Shown here: positions 24,607 to 34,359 of the stretch, one piece after another
Layout of the letters: each line of letters begins with the position of its first letter
Numbering within the stretch: position 1 is the first letter of the stretch
Position numbers and translations under genes: made by a program
Source of the DNA: PALSA-1353 sp050014015
GTDB taxonomy: Bacteria > Planctomycetota > Phycisphaerae > Tepidisphaerales > Tepidisphaeraceae
Direction: 5' to 3'
NCBI GenBank assembly: GCA_050014015.1
Contig: JBEKEC010000020.1
Span: 12,191 to 76,190 of the forward strand
DNA: 64,000 nucleotides
Notes under the pieces: generated by a model
Seen by the model: only the letters and a program-made list of their open reading frames with translations
Told to the model about the DNA's origin: nothing
Databases searched by the model: none

Positions 24607-26925
24607 TCATCGCCAGCGGAATACGGTCAGAATGTTCGAGAAATCGTCGGTCCAAACCCGAGTGGCTGGGGTGGACGGAAGCGGCCGCCATCGCGGATCG
24701 TTGGCCAGCTTCGCCAGCGTCGCTTTATCGCGGGCGATGACGACCCATTGTGATGCCGATTTGCCTTCGGCTGCCTCGGCGGGACTGACGTCAAGATCGT
24801 TCCGATACACCCCCGCGCAACCCGCGTCGGCGGCCAGCGCCGAGCAGATCGGCAACAGGTCCAGATACATATTCGAAACGTGGAACGCCAACATCCCTTT
24901 CTGATCGAGCTTGTCGAGATAAATGTTCATGGCTTGCCGGGTCAGCAGATGGACTGGAATCGCGTCGCCGCAGAATGCATCGACGACCAGAACGTCGCAC
25001 GCGGAGGCTTCGCCTACCGCCGAGCGGCCGGCGGCTTGGCGGAGCGTCAGCCGCGCGTCGCCCATGACGATCCGAACGTCCGCGCCGCGATCCTCGGCCG
25101 ATTTCAAAAATGTGAAGTAGCCGGAATCCTGGGCGATCCATCGAACCGCCGGATCGATTTCGAAATAGGTGAGCTGCGTGGACCGATCGGCGTAGGCGGC
25201 CAGGCTTCCCACGCCGAGGCCCACCACCCAAATGCGCTTCGCCCGGTGCGAGTCAGGCATGTCCGTCAAAACCTGGCCGATCGGCCCAGTTCGGGTGTAG
25301 TAGGTCAGGGCAACCGTCGGCTGGGCGGGCATCCCGGTGATGGAATCCACGAATTGCCGGCCGTGTACGGTCGTGCCGTGATAAATATCATTGAACGGCC
25401 CATCGGGGTTGCGGACGACACGGTGAATTCCGAAAAAGCTTCTTCGGATGAGTTGGACCCGGCCTTGTCCCGTATCGGCGCCGGCGACCAGGAAGAGAAC
25501 GGCAAGCGTTGCGAGGAATCTTCCCCGCCGCGGGATCGCCGCTCCGGCGAACATGACCGCGATCCCCAGCGCCAGTATCCGCAACGAGATGGAGTCCCGG
25601 CCGACGACCGCCGCCATTACTCGCGGCATTCCCCAAGCCAAGGCGCCGACCGCGGCTGGCCAGATCACGTCCAAAATTCGATCACGCAGGCCCGTCTTCG
25701 GTTTGCCCGGATTGAACCGGGGACAGAGCGCGCACGCGGCGATTAGTGTGATCGGATATTCGGCCGCGCTTCGGAACAGCAGCGGCGCCGCCAGGGCGTT
25801 GAACATTCCGCCCAGCACACCGCCGAGCGACATCATCAAATAGAAATCGGTCAACCGGCCCACGGAGGGCCGGTCGGCAGCCAATTCCCCATGACACGCC
25901 ATGGACGAAACAAACAGGCACGACAGGTGCAGAGCCAGCACCATCCACACCGGCTGGCCCACCCGCCCCAGCATGAACAGGGCAACCCAAAGTACGAACA
26001 CCGGCTGCAACCGCACCATGATTCGATGCGGCACGATCGGCCGCGATGCGAATACCAGGATGAAGCTGAGAAGATACAGAATCAGCGGTACGATCCAGAG
26101 CATCGGCACGGCCGCGATGTCCGTCGTGATGAAGGTGGTCGTGCCCAACAGCAGGCTGGATGGAACCATCGCCAACAGAATCCACCGCACTCGCCGCAAT
26201 GCGGGGATGGATTCGATCCGCATGCGTTCGGTTTTTTCCGCCGATCCCGCCAGCAGCGCACAGCACGCCGTCAGCCCCATCAAGCCGGCGTAACCGAGCG
26301 ACCAGAGATTGCTCTGATCCGCCAAACGCATGAGCGGCTCGAAAATCGTGGGATACGCGATCAGAGCTGCCAAGCTTCCCAAATTGCTGGCGGCATAAAG
26401 AAAATACGGATCGCCGCCGGCGCGGTGACCCGTGGATGCAAACCATCGCTGCAACACCGGCGCCTGCGTGGCGACCGCGAAAAATGGCGCCCCCACTCCC
26501 ACCGTCAGCACCGCCAGCAGCCAGAGCATCGGATTCCGCCCGGCGGGCGGCTCCCATCCCCGTGGCAGCGCCACCGGCAACGCCCCCGCCGCGATGAACA
26601 GCACCAGCAATTGCAGCAACGCCTGCCGCCGAACTCCCAGCCAGCGGATCGACCAATGCCCATAGGCATAGCCCGCCAGCAGAATCGCCTGGAAGCAGAC
26701 CATGCAGGTATTCCACACCGCCGGCGTCCCGCCCAGCAGCGGCAGCACCAATTTGGCAAACATCGGCTCCACGAGAAACAACAGGGCCGAGCTGCAAAGC
26801 AGGGTAAAACAGAACAGCGGCACGACCAGCGGCTCAACAATAGCGAGCATTGCCGGGCGCGAAACCGGCGCAGAGAGATACGCTTGGCCCACCGATCGGT
26901 CGGTCATGCCAGATATATCGGCCAA
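24607..26925 (-). CDS. Fused multi-spanning membrane / spermidine-synthase-like protein
   Basis: A 772-residue protein. The first about 480 residues hold many hydrophobic helices (for example LFCFTLLCSSALLFLVEPMF and LLQLLVLFIAAGALPVALP). The C-terminal about 250 residues are a spermidine-synthase-like Rossmann domain: IWVVGLGVGSLAAYA, an acidic strand end (YFEIDPAV), VRIVMGDARLTL and VLVVDAFCGDAIPVHLL. Proteins of this design are annotated as fused MFS/spermidine synthase, but true polyamine synthesis is rarely shown. No polyamine neighbours are present. ATG at 26925 or 26907. Likely an inner-membrane enzyme of unknown substrate. Confidence 0.82.
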   Translation of the reverse strand: MADISGMTDRSVGQAYLSAPVSRPAMLAIVEPLVVPLFCFTLLCSSALLFLVEPMFAKLVLPLLGGTPAVWNTCMVCFQAILLAGYAYGHWSIRWLGVRRQALLQLLVLFIAAGALPVALPRGWEPPAGRNPMLWLLAVLTVGVGAPFFAVATQAPVLQRWFASTGHRAGGDPYFLYAASNLGSLAALIAYPTIFEPLMRLADQSNLWSLGYAGLMGLTACCALLAGSAEKTERMRIESIPALRRVRWILLAMVPSSLLLGTTTFITTDIAAVPMLWIVPLILYLLSFILVFASRPIVPHRIMVRLQPVFVLWVALFMLGRVGQPVWMVLALHLSCLFVSSMACHGELAADRPSVGRLTDFYLMMSLGGVLGGMFNALAAPLLFRSAAEYPITLIAACALCPRFNPGKPKTGLRDRILDVIWPAAVGALAWGMPRVMAAVVGRDSISLRILALGIAVMFAGAAIPRRGRFLATLAVLFLVAGADTGQGRVQLIRRSFFGIHRVVRNPDGPFNDIYHGTTVHGRQFVDSITGMPAQPTVALTYYTRTGPIGQVLTDMPDSHRAKRIWVVGLGVGSLAAYADRSTQLTYFEIDPAVRWIAQDSGYFTFLKSAEDRGADVRIVMGDARLTLRQAAGRSAVGEASACDVLVVDAFCGDAIPVHLLTRQAMNIYLDKLDQKGMLAFHVSNMYLDLLPICSALAADAGCAGVYRNDLDVSPAEAAEGKSASQWVVIARDKATLAKLANDPRWRPLPSTPATRVWTDDFSNILTVFRWR

Positions 26926-27047
26926 ATCGCACTACCGATTTCTTATGGGATGTTTCGGCGAATGGCCGTCCGGTTCCACGCCGAAGCGCACATTACAGGG
27001 CGTGCCGCCGAAGAACGGCTGTTGAGCGTCGGAGTGAAGAAAACACC

Positions 27048-27116
27048 AACCGCGGATTGCACGGATAACGCGGATGAATTCATTTCTTATCCGCGCCATC
27101 CGCGTCATCCGCGGTT
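27048..27116. repeat. Hairpin of CGCGGAT words next to the left attachment site
   Basis: AACCGCGGAT (27048-27057) and ATCCGCGGTT (27107-27116) are exact complements. Inside them ACGGATAACGCGGAT faces ATCCGCGCCATCCGCG. It ends 25 bases before the 27142 tRNA fragment. Outside this hairpin and the tRNA fragment, 26926-27513 shows no convincing gene. Confidence 0.82.
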
Positions 27117-27141
27117 CGATCCGTTTCCTTCAAAGTGAAAA

Positions 27142-27166
27142 TGCGCCATGTAGGACTTGAACCTAC
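27142..27166 (-). other. Outer attachment-site remnant: 25-bp tRNA-Lys 3' fragment
   Basis: These 25 bases are identical to the 3' end of the tRNA-Lys(CUU) gene at 44489-44513: discriminator base, 3' acceptor strand and complete T-arm. The match stops at the end of the T-arm. The 5' half of a tRNA is missing, so this is a fragment and not a gene. A second TTCTTACCAA motif near 27287 resembles sequence beside the middle copy (about 36345), as integrase arm sites might. Confidence 0.72.
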
Positions 27167-27513
27167 CACCTTTATATTGACTCCGCGTTGCGCTTGTGCT
27201 GGAAGATGAACATTCTAATGGCTTTACGTTAGAACCACATTGTGGGTGTGTTTACCGGCATTGGGACGATATTGCCAATATTCTTACCAAGAATCCCCCT
27301 GACCACCGGTTCTAGGTTTTGAAAACCGAGACGGTTTTCGCTTGGTTAGACTTCTCACCAGCGTCGCGTTTTCGCCGCTTCGTCGCCTTCGCCATCAATC
27401 GGAGTACATGAGCCTCTTACGCGGCGAAACACCTGGACGTGGCGATGCGCACCAAGGCCGAAGTGGGCTAAAATTCTGCGTTGCCGATTACCGAAGGGTC
27501 GCTCCCAGCGGCG

Positions 27514-30339
27514 ATGACGTTCTCGCCGCGGACATCCGGGGCAGTCGCCTATGGCGGCACGATCACGTTGGAACAATCGGACCAACCGGGCACAGTGATC
27601 CTGACCCAGCTTCCCAATGTCGCGGTCCTGGGAACTGGGCAAATAGTGGTGGCCAGCCCCTCGGCGCCCGGCTCTCTTGCCCCAACGATCAATGGGACGG
27701 GAGCGGGCGCGACGCTGGACAATCCCCTAAGCTTCCAGAGCGCCGCCTCCTTGACGGTCGTGGGTAATGTGACCTTCAGCGCCGCGGCAACCCTCGATGG
27801 CATGGCCGGGATAAACACCAATTCCGCTGGCGACCAGGTATCGTTCACCGGCGATCTTCAGGGAACGGGAGGTTTAACCGTGGATGGACCGGGCACGAGC
27901 TTTTTCACCGGCGCCATCGCCTCCGGTGTGAGCTTGAGCGTCGCGGGCAACGCGGGCACCCAGGGTTGGGTCAACATCGGCGCCGACCTTCAGGGCGGAG
28001 CCAACCAGATCATGGACGATGGCCAGGTGCAGGTATGGGGAGTCATGGAGGGCGGCGGCGGCATCGATGTGGATGGCGGCACGTTCGTCACCGACGAAAC
28101 ATCCGGCGCCGGCGGATCCTCCACCTACACCGGCACCGTGGTTTTGGAAGGCGACGGCATCATAAAAGAATACGACGACGTGGATGCCTTTGGCTTGGGC
28201 AAGGGAACGTTGGACCTCAAGGGCGGGCTTCTGCAAAACTCCTCCGGCTCTTTGGCGATCCTCAGTAACCCCGTGACCGTGGAAGGGCCTGTTACCATCA
28301 GTTCCAGGGGCGAGCGATTGAAGCTCACCCAGACCGTGGACCTGACCGGCACGGGATCGCTCGATGTCTACGGCACGTTGGCGTTGGTCGGCCCACTCGA
28401 CGGCAGCGGAACCATCACGCTCGACGGGGATCTCTTGGCCATCTCCACCAGCAACCCCGATTTCACCGGCAATGTCGTCGTGAACAGCGGCACGGTCGAG
28501 GTTGCCCAAGACGACGCCCTGGGTTCAGGGCCGCTGACGGCCGACTTGGCGGAACGAGGTGTGCTTGAGAGCGTCACCGATATCGGCGACCCGATCTTGG
28601 ACAACCCCCTCACGGTCGAAGTCGGCACCTTGATCCTGCAAGGGCAACTCACGTTCCCGAATGGCATCACGGTGGATTCCGGCGCCACGCTGGAAATCGA
28701 AGCGGCGGGCAGCCAGATCGTAATCTCGGGCCCACTGACCGGCGGCGGCAATATCGTGATCGGCGGTGGCATCCTCTCGCTGCCGGCCGACATGACTTCG
28801 TTCACCGGCAACCTTGAATTTCAGGGCGGTCAGGCCACACCGACCCTGACGGTCAGCGATGCGGGCTGTACATACAACGGCTCGCGTTTCCCGGCCACGT
28901 TCTACGTGGACGGCGTCGCCGGCGGCGCCTTGGATGGCATCAGCCCGACGCTGACCTATTACGTCGGCAATACGGCATCCGGGACCGGTTCGGCCACCGC
29001 ATCCGTTGCTGCGGCCACGTACACCGTCGTGGCCAATTTCGCCGGAGACGCCGATTACATCGCCACCTCTAGTCTTCCGGTGACTTTCGTCGTTAACAAG
29101 GCCACACCGATTGTCACTTGGGCCAACCCCGCCAACATCACTGCCGGCACGGCATTGAGCGCCACCCAATTGGATGCAACCGCCAACATCTCGGGTTCCT
29201 TTGCGTACATTCCGCCGGCCGGGACCGTTCTTAGTGCAGGCCAGAATCAGACCCTCAGCGCCATTTTTGCGCCCACGGATGCCACGGACTACAACACGGC
29301 CAGCGCAACGGCGCAAATCAATGTCATCACCCCGGCAACAACTGCCACACGCCTGGTTTTCGCTCAGCAGCCAACCAGCGTGATCGCGGGCCATAACCTG
29401 TGCCCGGCCGTGATGGTTTACATCGAGAATGCCAGCGGAAAAATCGTTACTACCGACAACACGATGGTGACTTTGGCCATTGCGACAGGTCCGAGCGGCG
29501 CGACGCTGGGCGGGACCGTAAGCGTGGCGGCAGTCAAGGGCGTGGCTACGTTCAAGAACCTGAAGCTCACGATGGCGGGAACCTACACGCTGATCGCCAC
29601 GGATTCAGCCGACAAACTCACCAGTGTTCCTTCCAATAAGTTCGCAATCTCGCCCGCGCAGGCCAGCAAATTGGTGTTCATTAAGCAGCCCACAGACGTC
29701 ACCGCTGGCAACATCATCAGTCCGGCCGTTTCCGTGGCCGTGGAGGATCAATACGGCAACATAGTTACTACCGGCAATTCCACGGTGAAGCTGAGTCTCA
29801 TTGGCGGTTCGTGCGGGGCATCTTTGTTGGGGACGGCAAACGTCCAGGTATATAATGGCGTGGCAATATTCAAGGGTTTGTCGATTATCAGGACCGGCCA
29901 GTATTCCCTTAAGGCAATGGATTGCTGTTTGGCCGGCGCCACATCCAGCACCTTTAAGGTGACGCCGGGCCCGGCCGTTCAAATGCGCTTTGTCGATCAA
30001 TTTTCATGGGTAAATTCCTCAGGCAAAATCTTCAGGATGCAGGTTGCGCTATACGACAAATACGGCAACCTGGCGACCAACGACACGTCCAGCGTAACGC
30101 TGTCGCTCGGCGCGCACCCCAAAAACGGTGTATTGACCGGCATACTGACCGCCGCGGTAGTGAACGGCATAGCCACGTTCAATGATCTATCACTGAATGG
30201 AGATGGGCGCTATTCCTTGGTAGCCACGGACAGCAACGGAATTCCGTCAATCTCATCTCCGCTCCTTTGCTTTGGTCGAGACGTTTTCGGCCGTATTTGG
30301 TGTGACTGTGGCGATCAGAGATACTTCTTGCTGGGATGA
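27514..30339 (+). CDS. Truncated large surface/adhesin-like protein with Ig-like repeats
   Basis: About 940 residues of a repetitive extracellular-type protein. The first about 450 are beta-helix/autotransporter-like repeats (GSGTITLDGDLL, GGGNIVIGGGILSLP). Then come an MBG-like or Ig-like domain (TLTVSDAGCTYNGSRFPAT) and several Ig-like units of the pattern LVFIKQPTDVTAGN ... VAVEDQYGNIVTT. There is no signal peptide and the first ATG is internal, so the 5' end is probably lost; the frame is open from a TTG at 27481. The last about 20 residues (CFGRDVFGRIWCDCGDQRYF) do not fit the repeats, which suggests that the 3' end was also cut by rearrangement near the IS66 relic. Confidence 0.65.
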   Translation: MTFSPRTSGAVAYGGTITLEQSDQPGTVILTQLPNVAVLGTGQIVVASPSAPGSLAPTINGTGAGATLDNPLSFQSAASLTVVGNVTFSAAATLDGMAGINTNSAGDQVSFTGDLQGTGGLTVDGPGTSFFTGAIASGVSLSVAGNAGTQGWVNIGADLQGGANQIMDDGQVQVWGVMEGGGGIDVDGGTFVTDETSGAGGSSTYTGTVVLEGDGIIKEYDDVDAFGLGKGTLDLKGGLLQNSSGSLAILSNPVTVEGPVTISSRGERLKLTQTVDLTGTGSLDVYGTLALVGPLDGSGTITLDGDLLAISTSNPDFTGNVVVNSGTVEVAQDDALGSGPLTADLAERGVLESVTDIGDPILDNPLTVEVGTLILQGQLTFPNGITVDSGATLEIEAAGSQIVISGPLTGGGNIVIGGGILSLPADMTSFTGNLEFQGGQATPTLTVSDAGCTYNGSRFPATFYVDGVAGGALDGISPTLTYYVGNTASGTGSATASVAAATYTVVANFAGDADYIATSSLPVTFVVNKATPIVTWANPANITAGTALSATQLDATANISGSFAYIPPAGTVLSAGQNQTLSAIFAPTDATDYNTASATAQINVITPATTATRLVFAQQPTSVIAGHNLCPAVMVYIENASGKIVTTDNTMVTLAIATGPSGATLGGTVSVAAVKGVATFKNLKLTMAGTYTLIATDSADKLTSVPSNKFAISPAQASKLVFIKQPTDVTAGNIISPAVSVAVEDQYGNIVTTGNSTVKLSLIGGSCGASLLGTANVQVYNGVAIFKGLSIIRTGQYSLKAMDCCLAGATSSTFKVTPGPAVQMRFVDQFSWVNSSGKIFRMQVALYDKYGNLATNDTSSVTLSLGAHPKNGVLTGILTAAVVNGIATFNDLSLNGDGRYSLVATDSNGIPSISSPLLCFGRDVFGRIWCDCGDQRYFLLG

Positions 30340-30407
30340 TGTGTCTCGTTTCTCTGTCCCGAGCCTGCCGAGGAGGTCTGATTGGTGCCCGCGACATAAT
30401 CCACATC

Positions 30408-30570
30408 CTACCCCGACGTCGCCGGATTTCGCCTTCGCCAGTGGTCCGGCAGCCAGTCGGGCAGTTGGCTCATCGGCGTGGCCGGCAGGTTGGTCAGCAA
30501 TTGCGTCAAGTAATGTTGCGGGTCGATGTTGTGTCGGCGGCAAGTGCTGGTCAGGCTGGAAGGGATCGCA
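30408..30570 (-). pseudogene. IS66-family transposase C-terminal remnant
   Basis: On the minus strand about 50 residues read TSTCRRHNIDPQHYLTQLLT then NLPATPMSQLPDWLPDHWRR, the characteristic C-terminus of IS66-type transposases in planctomycetes. Nothing upstream continues the transposase, and no inverted repeats or accessory orfs were found. The rest of 30340-30749 holds no convincing gene. The relic sits directly after the broken surface-protein gene. Confidence 0.7.
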
Positions 30571-30749
30571 GCAGTCTGGTGGACACGATGTCCACGGTCG
30601 CGCGTGATCTCAATAATGGAAATGGCGTCACTCGTGTCGCCAGCCTTCCGCGCGGGCAAATAGCGCCGACTTCTCCCACTTGGCGGCGAACTTTAACCAG
30701 GGCGTCAGCCTGCGACGCCAGCCAACCGCCGCGAATCGAGCCGGCCACG

Positions 30750-31775
30750 TCACTTTTTCAACGGTCGGGACCAGAACCCGTCCTCGCGGCCGCCATAGTA
30801 GCCCTCAACGGCCTGATCCATGACACGTTGCGTTCGCAGCGCCACGGCGCCGGTGCTGAGCCAATCGGGGACGTGAGCGCCGGGCTGTAGTGCTTCAACA
30901 ATCGACTGGATCAACGGCTGCTGCACATGCTGTAGCGGCGGAAATTCAAATGATTTCTGGCGCCACCCATACACCTTGAGAACCAAGGGTTCCGTGCCGA
31001 AACAGGAAAACTGTAGGCTCCCGTTTTCGCCGTCGAACTTGAAACGGTCATCGCGGCGTCTGCCGTTGAATTGAAGTTCAGCCCAGCCTTTGACTTTCCC
31101 TCGCGCCGTGAACGCCAACTTGACCGAATCCTCCACGTCATACTGCTTGCCGATGTTCCTGGCTTCTCCGGCCACGTCCCCCAATGGGCCCAGGAAAAAG
31201 TCCATCAGGTCCAGCGCGTGCGAGCCCAAGTCGAAAAGCAATCCGCCACCGGCTTGCTCGGCCAAAAACCGCCAGGGAACGGGATCGCTTCGCATATTCA
31301 TTTGCGAGTCGATGTAGGCATAGGAAGCGGTTTTGATCGTTCCCAAGACGCCGCTGTGAATGATCTTCTTCGCCCTGACAAACCGCGGTTGGGCACGACG
31401 GTAGTAAGCAACAAACAAGGGAAGGCCCCGAACGGCGAAGGCGTCCACCATCCGCTGGGCTTCGGCGGTGTTGCGGGCCATCGGTTTCTCGACATAACAC
31501 GGCTTGCCGGCGGCGCAGACCATCAGAGCGTACGTTTCATGCATCGCCGGAGGCGTTGCGACGTAGACTGCGTCCACTTGTGGATCGGCGATTAGCTTTG
31601 CCGCGTCGGAGTACCATTTGGGCACGCCGTGCCGGCGCGCGTAGTCGGCGGCCTTGGCGGCATCGCGGCGCATCACCGCCGTTAAGGCGCTTCCGGTGGC
31701 TTTCTGAAACGCCGGACCGCTTTTGACTTCCGTCACATCGCCGCAGCCAACGATTCCCCAGTGGATTCGTTTCAT
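30750..31775 (-). CDS. Gfo/Idh/MocA-family oxidoreductase
   Basis: A 341-residue NAD(P)-dependent sugar-type dehydrogenase. The N-terminal Rossmann motif is IHWGIVGCGDVTEVKSGPAF; the family marker EKPMARNTAEA (around residue 97) contains the conserved Lys of the EKP motif; the C-terminal domain has FDLGSHALDLMDFFLG, where the GSH-x3-D pattern marks the substrate site. Family members oxidise or epimerise sugars and inositols. The start at 31775 is placed at MKRIHWGIVG; the frame runs further upstream without homology. It is divergent from the TPR-GT41 gene with about 75 bases between them, and is likely cargo of the left element. Confidence 0.9.
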   Translation of the reverse strand: MKRIHWGIVGCGDVTEVKSGPAFQKATGSALTAVMRRDAAKAADYARRHGVPKWYSDAAKLIADPQVDAVYVATPPAMHETYALMVCAAGKPCYVEKPMARNTAEAQRMVDAFAVRGLPLFVAYYRRAQPRFVRAKKIIHSGVLGTIKTASYAYIDSQMNMRSDPVPWRFLAEQAGGGLLFDLGSHALDLMDFFLGPLGDVAGEARNIGKQYDVEDSVKLAFTARGKVKGWAELQFNGRRRDDRFKFDGENGSLQFSCFGTEPLVLKVYGWRQKSFEFPPLQHVQQPLIQSIVEALQPGAHVPDWLSTGAVALRTQRVMDQAVEGYYGGREDGFWSRPLKK

Positions 31776-31848
31776 TGGCAAGACATTGTATCGAGATTCC
31801 GCCGGCACCTTTGAACTGACTGACTCGTTGACGCGATTCGGGATTACA

Positions 31849-34350
31849 ATGTCCAATTCTATGACTCTTCAGCAACAACTCGAATCCGGTTTGTCGCATC
31901 ATAAGGCGGGCCACCTGGCCGAGGCGGAGAGGATATACCGCCAGATTTTGGCGCAGCAGCCCGACCATGCTGACGTATTGCGTCTGTTGGGGGTGCTGGC
32001 AGGCCAGGCCGGCCAGTTGGACGCAGCCGTGGAATTAATCCAACGGGCGATCGCGATTTGCTCAACCAATGCGTTTTATTACAGCGATCTCGGCAAAGCG
32101 TTAGAGGACATCGGACGACTTGACGAGGCGATCGCTGCTTGTCGGCAAGCTATTCGGCTTAAGCCTGAGCTTGCAAACGCGCACTACAACATGGGCGTCG
32201 CCTTGCAAGGCAAGGGACAATTTGACGAGGCCATCGCCGCTTATCGGCAGGCTATTCGGCTCAAGCCTGATTACGCCTTGGCGCACAGCAATCTGGGCAA
32301 TGCGTTGTGCGCGATGGGTCTATTTGACGAGGCGATTGCTTCGTATGGCCAGGCCATTCGGTTCAAGCCTGATTACGCCGGGGCGCACAGCAATCTCGGC
32401 AACGCCCTAATGGCCATGGGGCAACTGGATAAGGCCATCGGTTCGTATCGGCAGGCCATTTGGCTCAAACATGATTTTGCCGAAGCGCACGGCAATCTTG
32501 GCAGCGCATTACAGGATATCGGGCAACTTGACGAGGCGACTGCTGCCTATCGCCAGGCCATCGCCCTCAATCCCAACTGGCCCGAAGCCCACAACAATCT
32601 CGGCAATGTCGTGAAGGACAAAGGACAACTGGATGAGGCCATCGCCGCCTATCGCCAGGCCATCGCCCTCAGGCCCAACTACGCTGAAGCCCACTACAAT
32701 CTCGGCAATGTCCTGAAAGACAAAGGACAACTCGATGAGGCGATCGTCGCCTATCGCCAAGCCATCGCGCTCAATCCCAACTGGCCGGAAGCCCACAACA
32801 ATCTCGGCAATGTCCTGAAAGACAAAGGACAATTCGATGAGGCCGTCGCCGCCTATCGCCAGGCCATTGTCCTCAATCCCAACTGGCCCGAAGCCCACAA
32901 CAATCTCGGCAATGTCCTGAAGGACAAAGGAGAACTCGATGAGGCGATCGCCGCCTGTCGGCAGGCCATTCGGCTCAAGCCTGATTTCGCCGAAGTCTAC
33001 GCCAATCTGGGCAGCGCCCTGATGGGCGTCGGGCAACTCGACGAGGCCATCGCTTCCCAACGGCAGGCCGTACGGCTCAAGTCTGATTACGCGGGACTGC
33101 ACAGCAATCTGGTCTTCACTCTCCATTATCATCCCGGCCACGACGGCAGAATGATTCATGAGGAACTTCGCCGCTGGAACCGGCAGCACGCCGAACCGCT
33201 CAAGAAATTCATTCAGCCGCACACCAACAACCGCCGCCCCGACCGCCGCCTGCGGATCGGCTACGTGTCGCCGGATTTCCGCGTGCACGTTGTTGGCCAA
33301 AATCTCCTGCCCCTGTTGCGCGAGCACGATCATCGGCAGATGGAGATATTCTGTTACTCCAATGTTCTACGGCCTGACATGCTAACCGACCAACTCCGGG
33401 GTTATGCGGATGTCTGGCGCAGCATCGTGGGGCTGTCCGATCCCCAGGCTACCGATCTGATTCGGCAGGACCGGATCGACATTCTGGTGGATTTGGCGCT
33501 GCACACGGCGAACAACCGTCTTCTCGTTTTCGCTCACAAGCCGGCCCCGGTGCAGGCGACTTACCTGGGCTGTTGCACCAGCACGGGCATGGAGACGATG
33601 GACTACCGACTTTCCGATCCATATTTGGATCCATCGGATTCGGATTTATCCATTTACAGCGAGCGGACGATCCGGCTGCCGGAAACGTATTGGTGCTATA
33701 GGAGCACCGGCCCAACCCCCGATCCTTCCCCGCCGCCGACCGCGGCGGCGGGATACGTCACCTTCGGCTGCTTGAATAATTTCGCCAAGGTTTCGTCGCC
33801 CGCGCTGGATTTGTGGGCCGAGATTCTGCAAGCCGTGCCGCGGTCACGGCTGATTCTTCATTCTAATCCGGGAGCGCACCTGGATACGGTGCGCGAGCGA
33901 TTTGCGGGCAACGGCATTTCGCCGGATCGCCTGGAGTTTTACTTAGAGCAGGGCAATTGGCCGAAATACCTGCAAACCTACGGCCGGATCGACATCGCTC
34001 TGGATCCGTTCCCCTGGGGCGGGGGAATCACGACCTGCGATGCGTTGTGGATGGGCGTGCCGGTGGTGAGCCTTGTCGGCCGGACGGCCGTCGGACGCGG
34101 CGGCGCCAGCATCCTGAGCAACGTCGGCGTGCCGGAACTCATCGCCCGGACGCCGGAACAGTACGTTCAGATCGCGACGGACCTGGCCAATGATTTGCCG
34201 CGGCTGGCCGAGCTGCGCCGGACGTTGCGCGGGCGGATGCAAGCATCCCCGCTGATGGATGCCCCGCGTTTCGCCCGCAACGTCGAAGCGGCCTATAGGC
34301 AAATGTGGCGGAATTGGTGCAAGCAGGACGGGGTTTCGGGGTTACAATGA
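31849..34350 (+). CDS. TPR protein fused to GT41 (O-GlcNAc-transferase-like) domain, island copy
   Basis: An 833-residue relative of the gene at 21266-23701. Residues about 10-430 are some twelve TPR units (DEAIAAYRQAIRLKPDYA and variants). The rest is the GT41 domain: FRVHVVGQNLLPLLREHDH, DILVDLALHTANNRLLVFA, KPAPVQATYLGCCTSTGME and PWGGGITTCDALWMGVPVV, ending SPLMDAPRFARNVEAAYRQM. Several adjacent TPR units are almost identical in DNA, meaning recent expansion or homogenisation. It is probably a cytoplasmic protein glycosyltransferase whose targets are unknown. ATG 31849 or 31861. It lies inside the left integrative element. Confidence 0.88.
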   Translation: MSNSMTLQQQLESGLSHHKAGHLAEAERIYRQILAQQPDHADVLRLLGVLAGQAGQLDAAVELIQRAIAICSTNAFYYSDLGKALEDIGRLDEAIAACRQAIRLKPELANAHYNMGVALQGKGQFDEAIAAYRQAIRLKPDYALAHSNLGNALCAMGLFDEAIASYGQAIRFKPDYAGAHSNLGNALMAMGQLDKAIGSYRQAIWLKHDFAEAHGNLGSALQDIGQLDEATAAYRQAIALNPNWPEAHNNLGNVVKDKGQLDEAIAAYRQAIALRPNYAEAHYNLGNVLKDKGQLDEAIVAYRQAIALNPNWPEAHNNLGNVLKDKGQFDEAVAAYRQAIVLNPNWPEAHNNLGNVLKDKGELDEAIAACRQAIRLKPDFAEVYANLGSALMGVGQLDEAIASQRQAVRLKSDYAGLHSNLVFTLHYHPGHDGRMIHEELRRWNRQHAEPLKKFIQPHTNNRRPDRRLRIGYVSPDFRVHVVGQNLLPLLREHDHRQMEIFCYSNVLRPDMLTDQLRGYADVWRSIVGLSDPQATDLIRQDRIDILVDLALHTANNRLLVFAHKPAPVQATYLGCCTSTGMETMDYRLSDPYLDPSDSDLSIYSERTIRLPETYWCYRSTGPTPDPSPPPTAAAGYVTFGCLNNFAKVSSPALDLWAEILQAVPRSRLILHSNPGAHLDTVRERFAGNGISPDRLEFYLEQGNWPKYLQTYGRIDIALDPFPWGGGITTCDALWMGVPVVSLVGRTAVGRGGASILSNVGVPELIARTPEQYVQIATDLANDLPRLAELRRTLRGRMQASPLMDAPRFARNVEAAYRQMWRNWCKQDGVSGLQ
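32520..32935 (+). repeat. Near-identical 102-bp tandem repeats inside the TPR region
   Basis: About four consecutive 102-bp units (34 codons each, one TPR) share most bases, with words such as CTATCGCCAGGCCATCGCC and CACAACAATCTCGGCAATGT recurring every 102 bases. Units before and after are more diverged. Such identity allows the repeat number to change by recombination. Confidence 0.88.
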
Positions 34351-34359
34351 GACCGAGCC

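Noticed and set aside
27142..27220. A further tRNA gene on the minus strand
   Set aside because: Only the T-arm and 3' acceptor strand are present; no matching 5' acceptor strand, D-arm or anticodon arm could be found nearby.
32520..32935. 102-bp repeats as a CRISPR or satellite array
   Set aside because: They are in frame, each unit is exactly 34 codons and codes for one TPR, so they are coding repeats.
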